Positions 25,373-32,367 of a stretch of DNA of 32,442 bases are shown piece after piece. A model generated the notes under the pieces. The model did not search any database. It saw only the letters and a program-made list of their open reading frames with translations, and was not told the DNA's origin. The stretch covers positions 1 through 32,442 of the forward strand of contig NZ_FQUF01000026.1 of the NCBI RefSeq assembly GCF_900129085.1, written 5' to 3'. How positions within the stretch are numbered: the stretch's first letter is position 1; every line of letters begins with the position of its first letter. Made by a program: the position numbers and the translations under genes. The DNA comes from Atopostipes suicloacalis DSM 15692. Lineage in GTDB: Bacteria > Bacillota > Bacilli > Lactobacillales > Carnobacteriaceae_A.

Positions 25373-26327
25373 ATTTACCAAAAAACTAATAATAACTGTT
25401 GGAACTTTAACTCTGCTAACAGGTTGTGCTTTGCCTGGTTTAGGTGGTTCAGTTACAGGAGAAGGTATATCTATCACGGGTGGAACTTCTACTGAAATGG
25501 ATATGATGGGTTATCTTATCGAAGGAATGGTCGAACATTATATCGATACTGATGCTAATGTAATTACAAATTTATCGTCAGGTATGAATCATCAAGCATT
25601 TTTAACAGGTGATGCGAATGTTTCAGGTGTTCGTTATACTGGTACTAGTTTAACGGGTGAACTAAACCGAGAAGCGGTAACAGATCCTGAAGAAGCAGAA
25701 CGGATTGTTGTTGAAGCTTTCGAGGAAGAATATAACCATTTATGGTATCCAAGTTATGGTTTTTCAAATTCATATGCTTTTATAGTTCGTGAAGAAACTG
25801 CTGAAGAGTATGGATTAGAAAAGGTTAGTCAATTAGAGGAATATAAAGATGAATTTTCAATTGGTGTTGATACAAACTGGATGACTCGAGAAGGAGATGG
25901 ATATGATGAGTTCGTTGAAATATATGGTTTTGAATTTAATGATATCTTCCCAATGAGTTTAGGTTTACTCTATACCGCTCTTTCAAGTGAGGAAATCGAC
26001 GTCGGTTTAGGTTATTCAACAGATGGACAAATTCCGGCTGAAAACCTTGTTTTACTAGAAGATGATTTAAATTTATTTCCACCCTATGATGCAAGTCCGC
26101 TTGCTACAGCAGAGATTGTTGAAAAATATCCAGAGTTAGAGGGAATTTTCTTGAAACTTGAAGATCAAATAGATGAAGAACAAATGCAAGAGTTGAATTA
26201 TTTAAGTGAAAACTATTTATTAGAGCCAAGAACAGTTATTTTTGATTGGTTAGAACAAAATAATTTCTTTGAAGATGTTGAACCCTATTTAGAACCTATT
26301 GAAGGAGGATTGTTACCTAATGACTGA
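25365..26327 (+). CDS. opuCC: OpuC substrate-binding lipoprotein OpuCC
   Basis: The 320-residue secreted lipoprotein has a KK-type signal and lipobox LLTGC (Cys21). The mature part is an OpuAC-type periplasmic-binding fold: TEMDMMGYLIEGMVEHY, an acidic surface, LGYSTDGQIPAENLVLLEDD, and a C-terminal closing helix region LEPRTVIFDWLEQN. It captures quaternary amines such as glycine betaine or carnitine outside the membrane and delivers them to OpuCB/OpuCD. Ligand preference cannot be read safely from the sequence. It overlaps both neighbours by eight bases, indicating tight translational coupling. Processing would need LspA, encoded at 9862. Confidence 0.92.
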   Translation: MHKFTKKLIITVGTLTLLTGCALPGLGGSVTGEGISITGGTSTEMDMMGYLIEGMVEHYIDTDANVITNLSSGMNHQAFLTGDANVSGVRYTGTSLTGELNREAVTDPEEAERIVVEAFEEEYNHLWYPSYGFSNSYAFIVREETAEEYGLEKVSQLEEYKDEFSIGVDTNWMTREGDGYDEFVEIYGFEFNDIFPMSLGLLYTALSSEEIDVGLGYSTDGQIPAENLVLLEDDLNLFPPYDASPLATAEIVEKYPELEGIFLKLEDQIDEEQMQELNYLSENYLLEPRTVIFDWLEQNNFFEDVEPYLEPIEGGLLPND

Positions 26328-26982
26328 TATTACACAACTTCCTTTATGGGAACAAGTAATTTATTATTACGAAGCTAATGGAGCTTACGTTTTTGACCAG
26401 TTTTTTCGACACTTTTTAATGGCGATATATGGCGTTCTCTTTGCAGCTATCTTTGCAATTCCTTTAGGTTTTTATCTTGCAAGAAACGCAAAAATTGCTG
26501 ATTGGATATTAGCAATTGCTAACGTTATTCAAACAGTTCCATCTTTAGCAATGTTGTCTATTTTAATGTTGGCTATTGGTTTAGGACCAAACCTTGTTGT
26601 GATAACGGTATTTATCTATTCAGTACTTCCAATATTAAGGAATACATATATTGGAGTACGCAATGTAGATGAAAATATTTTAGATGTTGGTAAAGGTATG
26701 GGGATGACTAATTGGCAGCTGGTATATAAAGTTGAGCTTCCTTTATCGATGTCTGTTATTATGGGTGGCGTTCGTAATGCTTTCATTATGGGCGTAGGAG
26801 TTGCAACGTTAGGTACTTTTGTGGGCGCATCTGGTTTAGGAGATATCTTACAATTGGGAGTGAATGCTTCTGATGGGGCTAGTGTTATCCTTGCAGGAGT
26901 AATCCCTATTTCAGTTATGGCTATTGTTGGAGATTTATTTCTAACCTGGGTAGAAAATAGATTAGATCCTACATCCAAATAA
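26320..26982 (+). CDS. opuCD: OpuC permease subunit OpuCD
   Basis: The 220-residue permease is paralogous to OpuCB, with the same loop GVRNVDENILDVGKGMGMTNWQ followed by VELPLSMSVIMGGVRN. About six membrane segments are seen. Start ATG 26320 is preferred: AAGGAGG (26302-26308) precedes it, while an in-frame TTG at 26299 overlaps that site. It overlaps the opuCC stop by eight bases (ATGACTGA). It is the last gene of the operon, with a terminator just behind. Confidence 0.92.
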   Translation: MTDITQLPLWEQVIYYYEANGAYVFDQFFRHFLMAIYGVLFAAIFAIPLGFYLARNAKIADWILAIANVIQTVPSLAMLSILMLAIGLGPNLVVITVFIYSVLPILRNTYIGVRNVDENILDVGKGMGMTNWQLVYKVELPLSMSVIMGGVRNAFIMGVGVATLGTFVGASGLGDILQLGVNASDGASVILAGVIPISVMAIVGDLFLTWVENRLDPTSK

Positions 26983-26995
26983 ATTGATTTAGATA

Positions 26996-27039
26996 AACAT
27001 CGATCTGTTCAACTATTTGTTGAAGGTCGGTGTTTTTTT
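26996..27039 (+). terminator. Terminator of opuCABCD
   Basis: AACATCGATCT pairs with the GGTCGGTGTT side, with a two-base bulge and an inner TTCAAC/GTTGAA stem, followed by seven T. Confidence 0.85.
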
Positions 27040-27147
27040 ATTGCTTATAAGGCTAAACTATTCATCAGTTATATGATAATATAGAGTGTCTTAACAAATA
27101 GAAAAAAGGTATAAAAAATAGAATTTGGAATATTTGTAAGTCAAATT

Positions 27148-27175
27148 TTGTTTTCACTGAAAACTGATTTATAAT
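27148..27175 (+). promoter_or_regulatory. Promoter of the threonine aldolase gene
   Basis: TTGTTT, a 16-base spacer and consensus TATAAT, 62 bases before the ATG. The remaining gap 27040-27147 is A/T-rich and shows nothing I can name. Confidence 0.55.
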
Positions 27176-27237
27176 TAAAGGGTAGTTTTAACGATAAATT
27201 GAATCAAGTTATCGTTAGAGATTGACGGAGGAATAAA

Positions 27238-28281
27238 ATGATTTATTTTAATAATGATTATACAGAAGGTGCTCATGAAAAAATTCTTGAGCGCTTTATT
27301 GAGACGAATATGGTTCAGGCTCCAGGGTATGGTTTTGATGAATACAGTAAAAGAGCCAAAGACTATATAAAAACAGCAACAAAGACGGAAGATATCGATA
27401 TTCACTTTTTATCTGGCGGAACACAGACAAACTTAATTGTTATTGCTGCTTCTCTACGTCCATATGAAGGAGTCATAACGGCAGATTCAGGTCATATTCA
27501 CACTCTAGAAACAGGCGCAATTGAATCTATCGGCCATAAGCTCTTATTACTTCCAAATAAAGAGGGGAAAATTACAGCTACTCAAGTACAAGAACTTTGT
27601 GAGTCCTATTGGAAGAATGGTGCAAAAATGCATCAAGTCCAACCAGGAATGGTCTATTTATCTAATCCGACTGAAACAGGAACTTTATATTCTAAAGCAG
27701 AATTAACAACTCTTAGTGAAGTATGTAAAAAATACGAAATGAAATTATTTATAGATGGAGCAAGATTAGGATATGGTCTAGTGGCAGAAACGAATGATTT
27801 AACTCTTCAAGATTTAACAGAACTGACCGACGTTTATTATATTGGTGGTACAAAAATAGGCGCTTTATTCGGTGAAGCAGTGGTCATTTCAAATAATGAA
27901 ATCAAAAGAGGGTTTCGTTCAATAATTAAACAAAAAGGCGGCTTGCTCGCAAAAAGCCGCGCTTTAGGCATTCAATTTGAAGTGTTGTTTGAAGAAAATC
28001 TTTACTTTGATTTATCAGAACATGCCGTAAAATTAGGAATGAAACTAAAAGAAATATTTAAAGAATTAAATATTCCCTTAAAATATGAGGCGTATACCAA
28101 CCAATTGTTTCCTATCTTACCCAATAAAATCTTAAAAAAATTACAAGGAAAATATGTATTTTTAGAGATGAATGATGAAGATGAAGAAAACACTCTAATA
28201 CGTATATGTATGACATGGGCGACAAAGGAAGAAAATGTTGATAATTTGATCAACGACTTTTATAAATTAATGAAAGAATGA
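27238..28281 (+). CDS. Threonine aldolase-type PLP enzyme (beta-eliminating lyase family)
   Basis: The 347-residue fold-type I PLP enzyme is related to low-specificity L-threonine aldolase, which cleaves threonine or allo-threonine to glycine and acetaldehyde. It starts IYFNNDYTEGAHEKIL. HFLSGGTQTNL holds the phosphate-binding loop, FIDGARLGYG carries Asp173 that pairs with the PLP ring nitrogen, and IGGTKIGALFG has the Schiff-base Lys206. Specificity could differ from threonine. GGAGG lies before the ATG. The stop overlaps the start of the glycosylase gene by four bases, so the two form an operon although their functions seem unrelated. Confidence 0.85.
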   Translation: MIYFNNDYTEGAHEKILERFIETNMVQAPGYGFDEYSKRAKDYIKTATKTEDIDIHFLSGGTQTNLIVIAASLRPYEGVITADSGHIHTLETGAIESIGHKLLLLPNKEGKITATQVQELCESYWKNGAKMHQVQPGMVYLSNPTETGTLYSKAELTTLSEVCKKYEMKLFIDGARLGYGLVAETNDLTLQDLTELTDVYYIGGTKIGALFGEAVVISNNEIKRGFRSIIKQKGGLLAKSRALGIQFEVLFEENLYFDLSEHAVKLGMKLKEIFKELNIPLKYEAYTNQLFPILPNKILKKLQGKYVFLEMNDEDEENTLIRICMTWATKEENVDNLINDFYKLMKE

Positions 28282-28904
28282 TAAAAATTTTTGATATTAA
28301 AAACACAAACTTATCTACTCAACAAGTAGCAAAATATTTATTAGGTACAAAATTAATTTCTGAAACATCTGAAGGAATTACAGCAGGATGGATTGTTGAA
28401 ACAGAGGCTTATCTGGGAGCAATCGATATGGCAGCTCACACCTATCGATACCGGAGTACACCCAGAGTAGAAGCCATGTATGATAAAGCAGGCACGATTT
28501 ATTTATATAATATGATGGGGAATATTTTATTGAATATAGTTACAAAAGAAAAAGGAAATCCAGAAGCTGTTTTGATTCGAGCAGTCCAGCCAGCACTTGG
28601 ATTAGAGTTAATGGAACAGCGTCGTGGAAAAAAGAAGTATGAGATTACGAATGGACCTGGAAAAATGACACAAGCTATGGGGATTACCATGGCAGAATAT
28701 GGACATTCAATAACTAAACCTCCATTATATATTGACTTTTCAAATCAAAAGAAAGCTGAAACAATTCTAACCACTCCTCGAATAGGGATTCCTAATAAAG
28801 AAAATTGGACAAAAGCTCCTTTACGATATATTGTAGAAGGAAATCCCTATGTATCAAGAAGAAAAGGAAAGATTGATAAAAACAATTATGGCTGGAAGAT
28901 ATAA
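28278..28904 (+). CDS. DNA-3-methyladenine glycosylase, AAG/MPG family
   Basis: The 208-residue AAG-type glycosylase excises alkylated purines and possibly hypoxanthine or ethenoadenine. It has the family motif VETEAYLGAIDMAAH, where Glu43 is the water-activating residue and Tyr45 and His54 line the base pocket. STPRVEAMYDKAGTIYLY and NGPGKMTQAMGI follow. The typical YVYLIYG motif reads YLYNMMGN here, which is a deviation in a conserved loop. It overlaps the aldolase stop by four bases (ATGA) and has no clear Shine-Dalgarno, so translation probably depends on coupling. Confidence 0.9.
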   Translation: MIKIFDIKNTNLSTQQVAKYLLGTKLISETSEGITAGWIVETEAYLGAIDMAAHTYRYRSTPRVEAMYDKAGTIYLYNMMGNILLNIVTKEKGNPEAVLIRAVQPALGLELMEQRRGKKKYEITNGPGKMTQAMGITMAEYGHSITKPPLYIDFSNQKKAETILTTPRIGIPNKENWTKAPLRYIVEGNPYVSRRKGKIDKNNYGWKI

Positions 28905-28970
28905 ATTTTGAAGGGATATTGTTTGAAGTTACATACTATCAACAAATTTTCAAATATTATTTTAAAAAAT

Positions 28971-28989
28971 ATGTTATCATGGATAACAT
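28971..28989. promoter_or_regulatory. Operator-like inverted repeat on the DUF969-DUF979-pcp promoter
   Basis: ATGTTATCatgGATAACAT has perfect 8-base arms around a 3-base centre. It contains an extended -10, TGT plus TATCAT (28972-28980), 30 bases before ATG 29011. A protein bound here would block RNA polymerase. No candidate regulator is encoded next to it. Confidence 0.55.
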
Positions 28990-29010
28990 GTTTTGAAAGG
29001 AGAAAAAAAG

Positions 29011-29697
29011 ATGCATTATTTACCATTAATTGGTGTTTTAATTATAGTTATTGGCTTTATTATGAAAATAGATACTATTGCCGTCGTTATTATTGCCGGT
29101 ATAATCACTGGATTAGTTAGCGGACTATCGCTGACGGAAGTATTAGTCCTGTTAGGTCAAGGATTTACTGAAAACCGCTTAGTTACTCTATTTGTACTAA
29201 CGCTAACCATGATTGGATTATCTGAAAGATTTGGTTTGAAGGAACAAGCTGTTTACTTAATTAATAAGATAAAAGGATTAACAGTGGGAAGATTTTTATC
29301 TTTATATCTATTAATCCGAGAAGTTGCAGGAATGTTTTCTTTAAGACTTGGAGGACATCCACAATTTGTTCGACCACTTATTGAACCTATGGCCCAAGCT
29401 TCAGCTGTTGCAAATTATGAGGATACGGATGAAGAAACACAGGAACGCATAAAAGCCCAAGCTTCTGTTATGGAAAACATGGGGAATTTTTATGCTCAAA
29501 ATACATTTGTTGGCTCTTCTGGAACTCTTCTTATTGCAGGAACCCTTAAATCATTAGGATATGATGCACCAGCAGCGAAAATTGCAGTCGCTTCATTAGT
29601 TATTGCAGGCATTTCTTTATTGATGGGTATTGTTTATAACATATGGTTTGATCGTCAATTAAGTAAAAAATATAAGAAAGCAGGGGGCGATCAGTAA
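29011..29697 (+). CDS. DUF969 family membrane protein, probable transporter subunit
   Basis: The 228-residue membrane protein has about five hydrophobic segments: PLIGVLIIVIGFIMK, IAVVIIAGIITGL, LVTLFVLTLTMIGL, then a long loop with REVAGMFSLRLGGHPQFVRP, and a C-terminal segment. It matches my memory of DUF969, which almost always precedes DUF979. The two together resemble a split ion-transporter-type permease. Start ATG 29011 follows AAAGGAG. An in-frame TTG at 28993 overlaps that site and is rejected. The stop shares a base with the next start (TAATG). The link to pcp downstream suggests a role with pyroglutamyl compounds. Confidence 0.82.
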   Translation: MHYLPLIGVLIIVIGFIMKIDTIAVVIIAGIITGLVSGLSLTEVLVLLGQGFTENRLVTLFVLTLTMIGLSERFGLKEQAVYLINKIKGLTVGRFLSLYLLIREVAGMFSLRLGGHPQFVRPLIEPMAQASAVANYEDTDEETQERIKAQASVMENMGNFYAQNTFVGSSGTLLIAGTLKSLGYDAPAAKIAVASLVIAGISLLMGIVYNIWFDRQLSKKYKKAGGDQ

Positions 29698-30620
29698 TGG
29701 AAACATTTTTTGACTATTTATTGGAATTTTTCTTTATTATCGCAGGAATTCAATTTTCTTATGCAGGTTATAGAGCATTAAAAGATAAAACAAATAATAA
29801 AAATATCGGTACAGCGATCTTTTGGTTTATTCTTGGTATCCTTTTTATTTTTGGAAAATGGTTATCTCCTGTTCTTTCTGGTCTGTTAGTCGTAGGATTA
29901 GGAGTCATCACTTTATTCAATCAATTTGGTAGCAGCAAAGAATATATAGAAAATGTTGAAAAGGCAGAAAAATCTGCACAAAAACATAGAAATATGGTAT
30001 TTACGCCGGTTATTGTAATGGCATTTTCTGCAATTATTATTTCTTTTCTAATCCCAGAATCGAGTACAACGGTCATTGGTATTGGTGCTTTATTATCTTT
30101 ATTGATTGCCATGCTTATTTTTAGACCGTCTACTGAAGAAGTTCTGGATGAAACGAATCGGATGGTTCAACAAGTAGGGACAACAAGCATTTTACCGCAG
30201 TTATTGGCTGCTTTAGGTTTGATTTTTGTAGAAGCAGGCGTTGGTGATATTGTTGCAGCTATGATTAGTGGGATTGTTCCACAAGGAAACATTTTTCTAG
30301 GTGTAACAGCTTATGTTATTGGAATGATGGTCTTTACAGTGATTATGGGAAATTCTTTTGCTGCATTTACTGTAATTACTGCTGGGATTGGTGTGCCATT
30401 CGTTTTAGCCCAAGGAGGAGACCCAGTTATTGTTGGAGCTTTAGCAATGACTGCAGGCTATTGTGGAACATTATTAACCCCTATGGCTGGAAATTTCAAC
30501 ATTTTACCTGTAGCCTTATTAGAGATGAAAGATGAATATGGAGTCATTAAAGCCCAAATTCCAGTCGCTATAATTATGGCCGTTATCCATATATTATTGA
30601 TGTATTTTTGGGCATTTTAG
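29697..30620 (+). CDS. DUF979 family membrane protein, probable transporter subunit
   Basis: The 307-residue membrane protein has eight or nine hydrophobic segments, with conserved-looking loops VEAGVGDIVAAMISG, VIMGNSFAAFTVITAGIG and AGYCGTLLTPMAGNFNILP. The last resembles substrate-binding re-entrant loops of ion-transporter-superfamily carriers. It starts in a one-base overlap with the DUF969 gene, and its stop overlaps the pcp ribosome site, so three genes are translated as a block. Transport of pyroglutamate or pyroglutamyl peptides is inferred only from pcp. Confidence 0.82.
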   Translation: METFFDYLLEFFFIIAGIQFSYAGYRALKDKTNNKNIGTAIFWFILGILFIFGKWLSPVLSGLLVVGLGVITLFNQFGSSKEYIENVEKAEKSAQKHRNMVFTPVIVMAFSAIIISFLIPESSTTVIGIGALLSLLIAMLIFRPSTEEVLDETNRMVQQVGTTSILPQLLAALGLIFVEAGVGDIVAAMISGIVPQGNIFLGVTAYVIGMMVFTVIMGNSFAAFTVITAGIGVPFVLAQGGDPVIVGALAMTAGYCGTLLTPMAGNFNILPVALLEMKDEYGVIKAQIPVAIIMAVIHILLMYFWAF

Positions 30621-30632
30621 GAGGATTAGTTT

Positions 30633-31280
30633 ATGAAAATTTTAGTCACAGGTTTTGATCCCTTTGGTGATGATGTCATTAATCCAGCGATTGAAGCCGT
30701 AAAAAAATTACCGGACACGATCGATGGGGTAGAAATTATTAAATTAGAGATCCCAACCGTGTTTTATAAAAGTGCGGATGTTGTAAAAGAAAAGATTGAA
30801 AAAGAACATCCAGATTATGTTTTAAATATTGGTCAAGCAGGTGGAAGATATGAACTGACCCCAGAGCGTGTAGCAATTAACGTAGATGATGCACGTATTG
30901 CGGATAATGAAGGACAGCAGCCCATTGATAAACCAATTAAAGAAGATGGAGATCCTGCTTATTTCAGTCAATTACCCATTAAAGCTATGGTAGATTACAT
31001 GAAGAAAGAAAACATTCCTGCTTCTGTTTCAAACTCTGCAGGTACTTTTGTATGTAACCACATTATGTATCAGACATTGTATCTAGCAATGACTCAATTT
31101 CCAGATATCAAAGCAGGTTTTATGCATATTCCTTTCTTGCCTGAACAGGTTGTAGAACGTCCAAATACACCTGCTATGGCTTTAGATGACATTGTTAAAG
31201 GAATTACAGCCGCTTTAAAAGCTATTATTGCTTTTGATGGCAAAGAGGACTTAGAAACAATTGGTGGAAAGACTCACTAA
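30633..31280 (+). CDS. pcp: Pyrrolidone-carboxylate peptidase (pyroglutamyl peptidase I)
   Basis: The 215-residue cytosolic cysteine peptidase of family C15 removes N-terminal pyroglutamate from peptides. Start [11 protein letters not shown] is typical. The triad is Glu78 (TPERVAIN), Cys141 ([11 protein letters not shown]) and His165 ([11 protein letters not shown]), with the same spacing as the known bacterial enzyme (81/144/168). AGGAGG overlaps the DUF979 stop, and the ATG follows eight bases later. It is the last gene of the operon, with a terminator behind. With the two permease-like genes it forms a plausible uptake-and-cleavage route for pyroglutamyl peptides. Confidence 0.95.
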   Translation: MKILVTGFDPFGDDVINPAIEAVKKLPDTIDGVEIIKLEIPTVFYKSADVVKEKIEKEHPDYVLNIGQAGGRYELTPERVAINVDDARIADNEGQQPIDKPIKEDGDPAYFSQLPIKAMVDYMKKENIPASVSNSAGTFVCNHIMYQTLYLAMTQFPDIKAGFMHIPFLPEQVVERPNTPAMALDDIVKGITAALKAIIAFDGKEDLETIGGKTH

Positions 31281-31289
31281 ATAATAAAT

Positions 31290-31323
31290 GAGGTAACCCA
31301 AAATTAGGGCTGCCTCTTTTTTT
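31290..31323 (+). terminator. Terminator of the pcp operon
   Basis: GAGGTAACCC (31290-31299) pairs with GGGCTGCCTC (31307-31316) with one mismatch, followed by seven T. Confidence 0.88.
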
Positions 31324-31353
31324 GTTTTTAGAACCAGATCTAAAGCGGATAGA

Positions 31354-31383
31354 TAGACTCTTAGTAGCAAAGTACTATATTAT
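31354..31383 (+). promoter_or_regulatory. Candidate promoter of the DUF421 gene
   Basis: TAGACT, 18 bases, TATTAT. It is the best match in the 142-base gap, but the -35 is poor. Confidence 0.3.
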
Positions 31384-31422
31384 TACTATACAAATCAAAT
31401 TCGATTAGAAAGGAAGAATGAG

Positions 31423-32097
31423 ATGGCAATGTATATTGGTATTGCTTCAAAGATGTTAATCGGTTCAATCGGTATATTTATTTTAATTCGGTTATTAGGT
31501 AAAAAAGCAATGTCGGAATTAACTCCTTTTGATTTGCTTTATATCTTAATATTGGGTGCATTAGTAGAAGAAGCTCTTTACGATGATAAAGTTAACGTAT
31601 TTCACATTGTTTTCGCACTAGTTTTATGGGGAGCAGTTGTTTATATTATTGAGAAATTTCTTGAAAAAACCGAAAGGATTTCTACTTTAGTTCAAGGAAA
31701 ACCTTCTATTCTAATCGAAAAAGGAAAATTAAATTTAGAAGAATTAGAAAATAATCACTTTGATATGGAACAGTTGCGATCCATGTTGCGACAAAACGAT
31801 TGCTATTCTATTTATGATGCTTATTATGCAATTTTAGAAGTTAATGGGGGACTGACAGTCATAAAAAAAGATCAAGAAGAAGTTCTTACTTTTTTATTGC
31901 TTGAAGAAGGAAAAATAAAATTGAATGTATTGAATAGTATCAATAAAGATGAAAAATGGCTGCGAGAAGAACTGACAGAACAGGGATACCATAATATTGA
32001 AAATATTCTTTACTGTGAATGGAATATGAACAAAGAAAAATTATTAATTGAAACTTATGACCAAGCGGTATCTAAAAACATTGCTATTGATGATTAG
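31423..32097 (+). CDS. DUF421 (YetF/YcaP-type) membrane protein
   Basis: The 224-residue protein has three N-terminal membrane segments (about 5-23, 34-50, 60-77) with RLLGKKAMSELTPFDLL between the first two, the DUF421 hallmark. A soluble C-terminal domain follows: VQGKPSILIEKGKLNLEEL, then MEQLRSMLRQNDCYSIYDAYYAILEVNGGLTVIKK. The biochemical role of the family is not settled. It is linked to the cell envelope and sporulation in Bacillus relatives. AGGAAG precedes ATG 31423. No terminator is seen between its stop and the IS110 end 33 to 42 bases later, so the insertion may have displaced it. Confidence 0.85.
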   Translation: MAMYIGIASKMLIGSIGIFILIRLLGKKAMSELTPFDLLYILILGALVEEALYDDKVNVFHIVFALVLWGAVVYIIEKFLEKTERISTLVQGKPSILIEKGKLNLEELENNHFDMEQLRSMLRQNDCYSIYDAYYAILEVNGGLTVIKKDQEEVLTFLLLEEGKIKLNVLNSINKDEKWLREELTEQGYHNIENILYCEWNMNKEKLLIETYDQAVSKNIAIDD

Positions 32098-32141
32098 TTA
32101 TTTTAAATTAAAATTCTTTTGAATACCAAATAAAAAACAAT

Positions 32142-32300
32142 ATGATTGCTTCGCAATCTAAGCCGTGACAGAAAAGAGAGAGTATCCTATAATTAACATA
32201 GGAAACATTAATCCGAAGGTTTAATGGGTTTTGCCGAACCTGTATAAAAAACTGGATGAACATTTTATCTTTTGCGATAAGCCGAATACATCTTAGAATG
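32142..32300 (+). ncRNA. Candidate IS110 bridge RNA (right copy)
   Basis: Structure visible by eye: a 5' stem-loop GATTGC-TTC-GCAATC (32144-32158), and hairpins TCCTAT/ATAGGA (32185-32203), CATTAA/TTAATG (32206-32226), GGTT/AACC (32227-32240) and TTATC/GATAA (32265-32280). A long-range pairing TCTAAG (32157-32162) with CTTAGA (32292-32297) encloses most of it. The closing stem competes with the last two bases of the 5' stem. IS110-group elements are known to encode, upstream of the transposase, an RNA whose loops pair with target and donor DNA. Location, size and 5' stem-loop fit. Transcription, exact ends and guide positions are inferred. Confidence 0.65.
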
Positions 32301-32367
32301 TGAAAATAAAATTACAATATTTTATAGAATGTTCTGTTTCCTAAATTATTTGATGGAGGTTTTCATC

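Noticed and set aside
24722-26982. OpuCB and OpuCD as a recent tandem duplication
   Set aside because: They are the standard heterodimeric permease pair of OpuC systems and are well diverged in sequence.
12580-28904. The two 3-methyladenine glycosylase genes as a duplication
   Set aside because: One is Tag (helix-hairpin-helix, zinc) and the other AAG-type. The folds are unrelated, so it is functional overlap only.
28908-29120. 70-codon plus-strand frame ahead of and overlapping the DUF969 gene
   Set aside because: It covers the operator and promoter, overlaps the DUF969 start in another frame, and its composition (many Tyr, Cys, Trp) is typical of a frame shadow.
32119-32146. TTGAAT, 16 bases, TATGAT as a promoter for the bridge RNA in the right copy
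   Set aside because: Transcription would begin inside the 5' stem-loop, and the left copy has no equivalent -35 in its flank. It may matter in the circular form but cannot be supported here.
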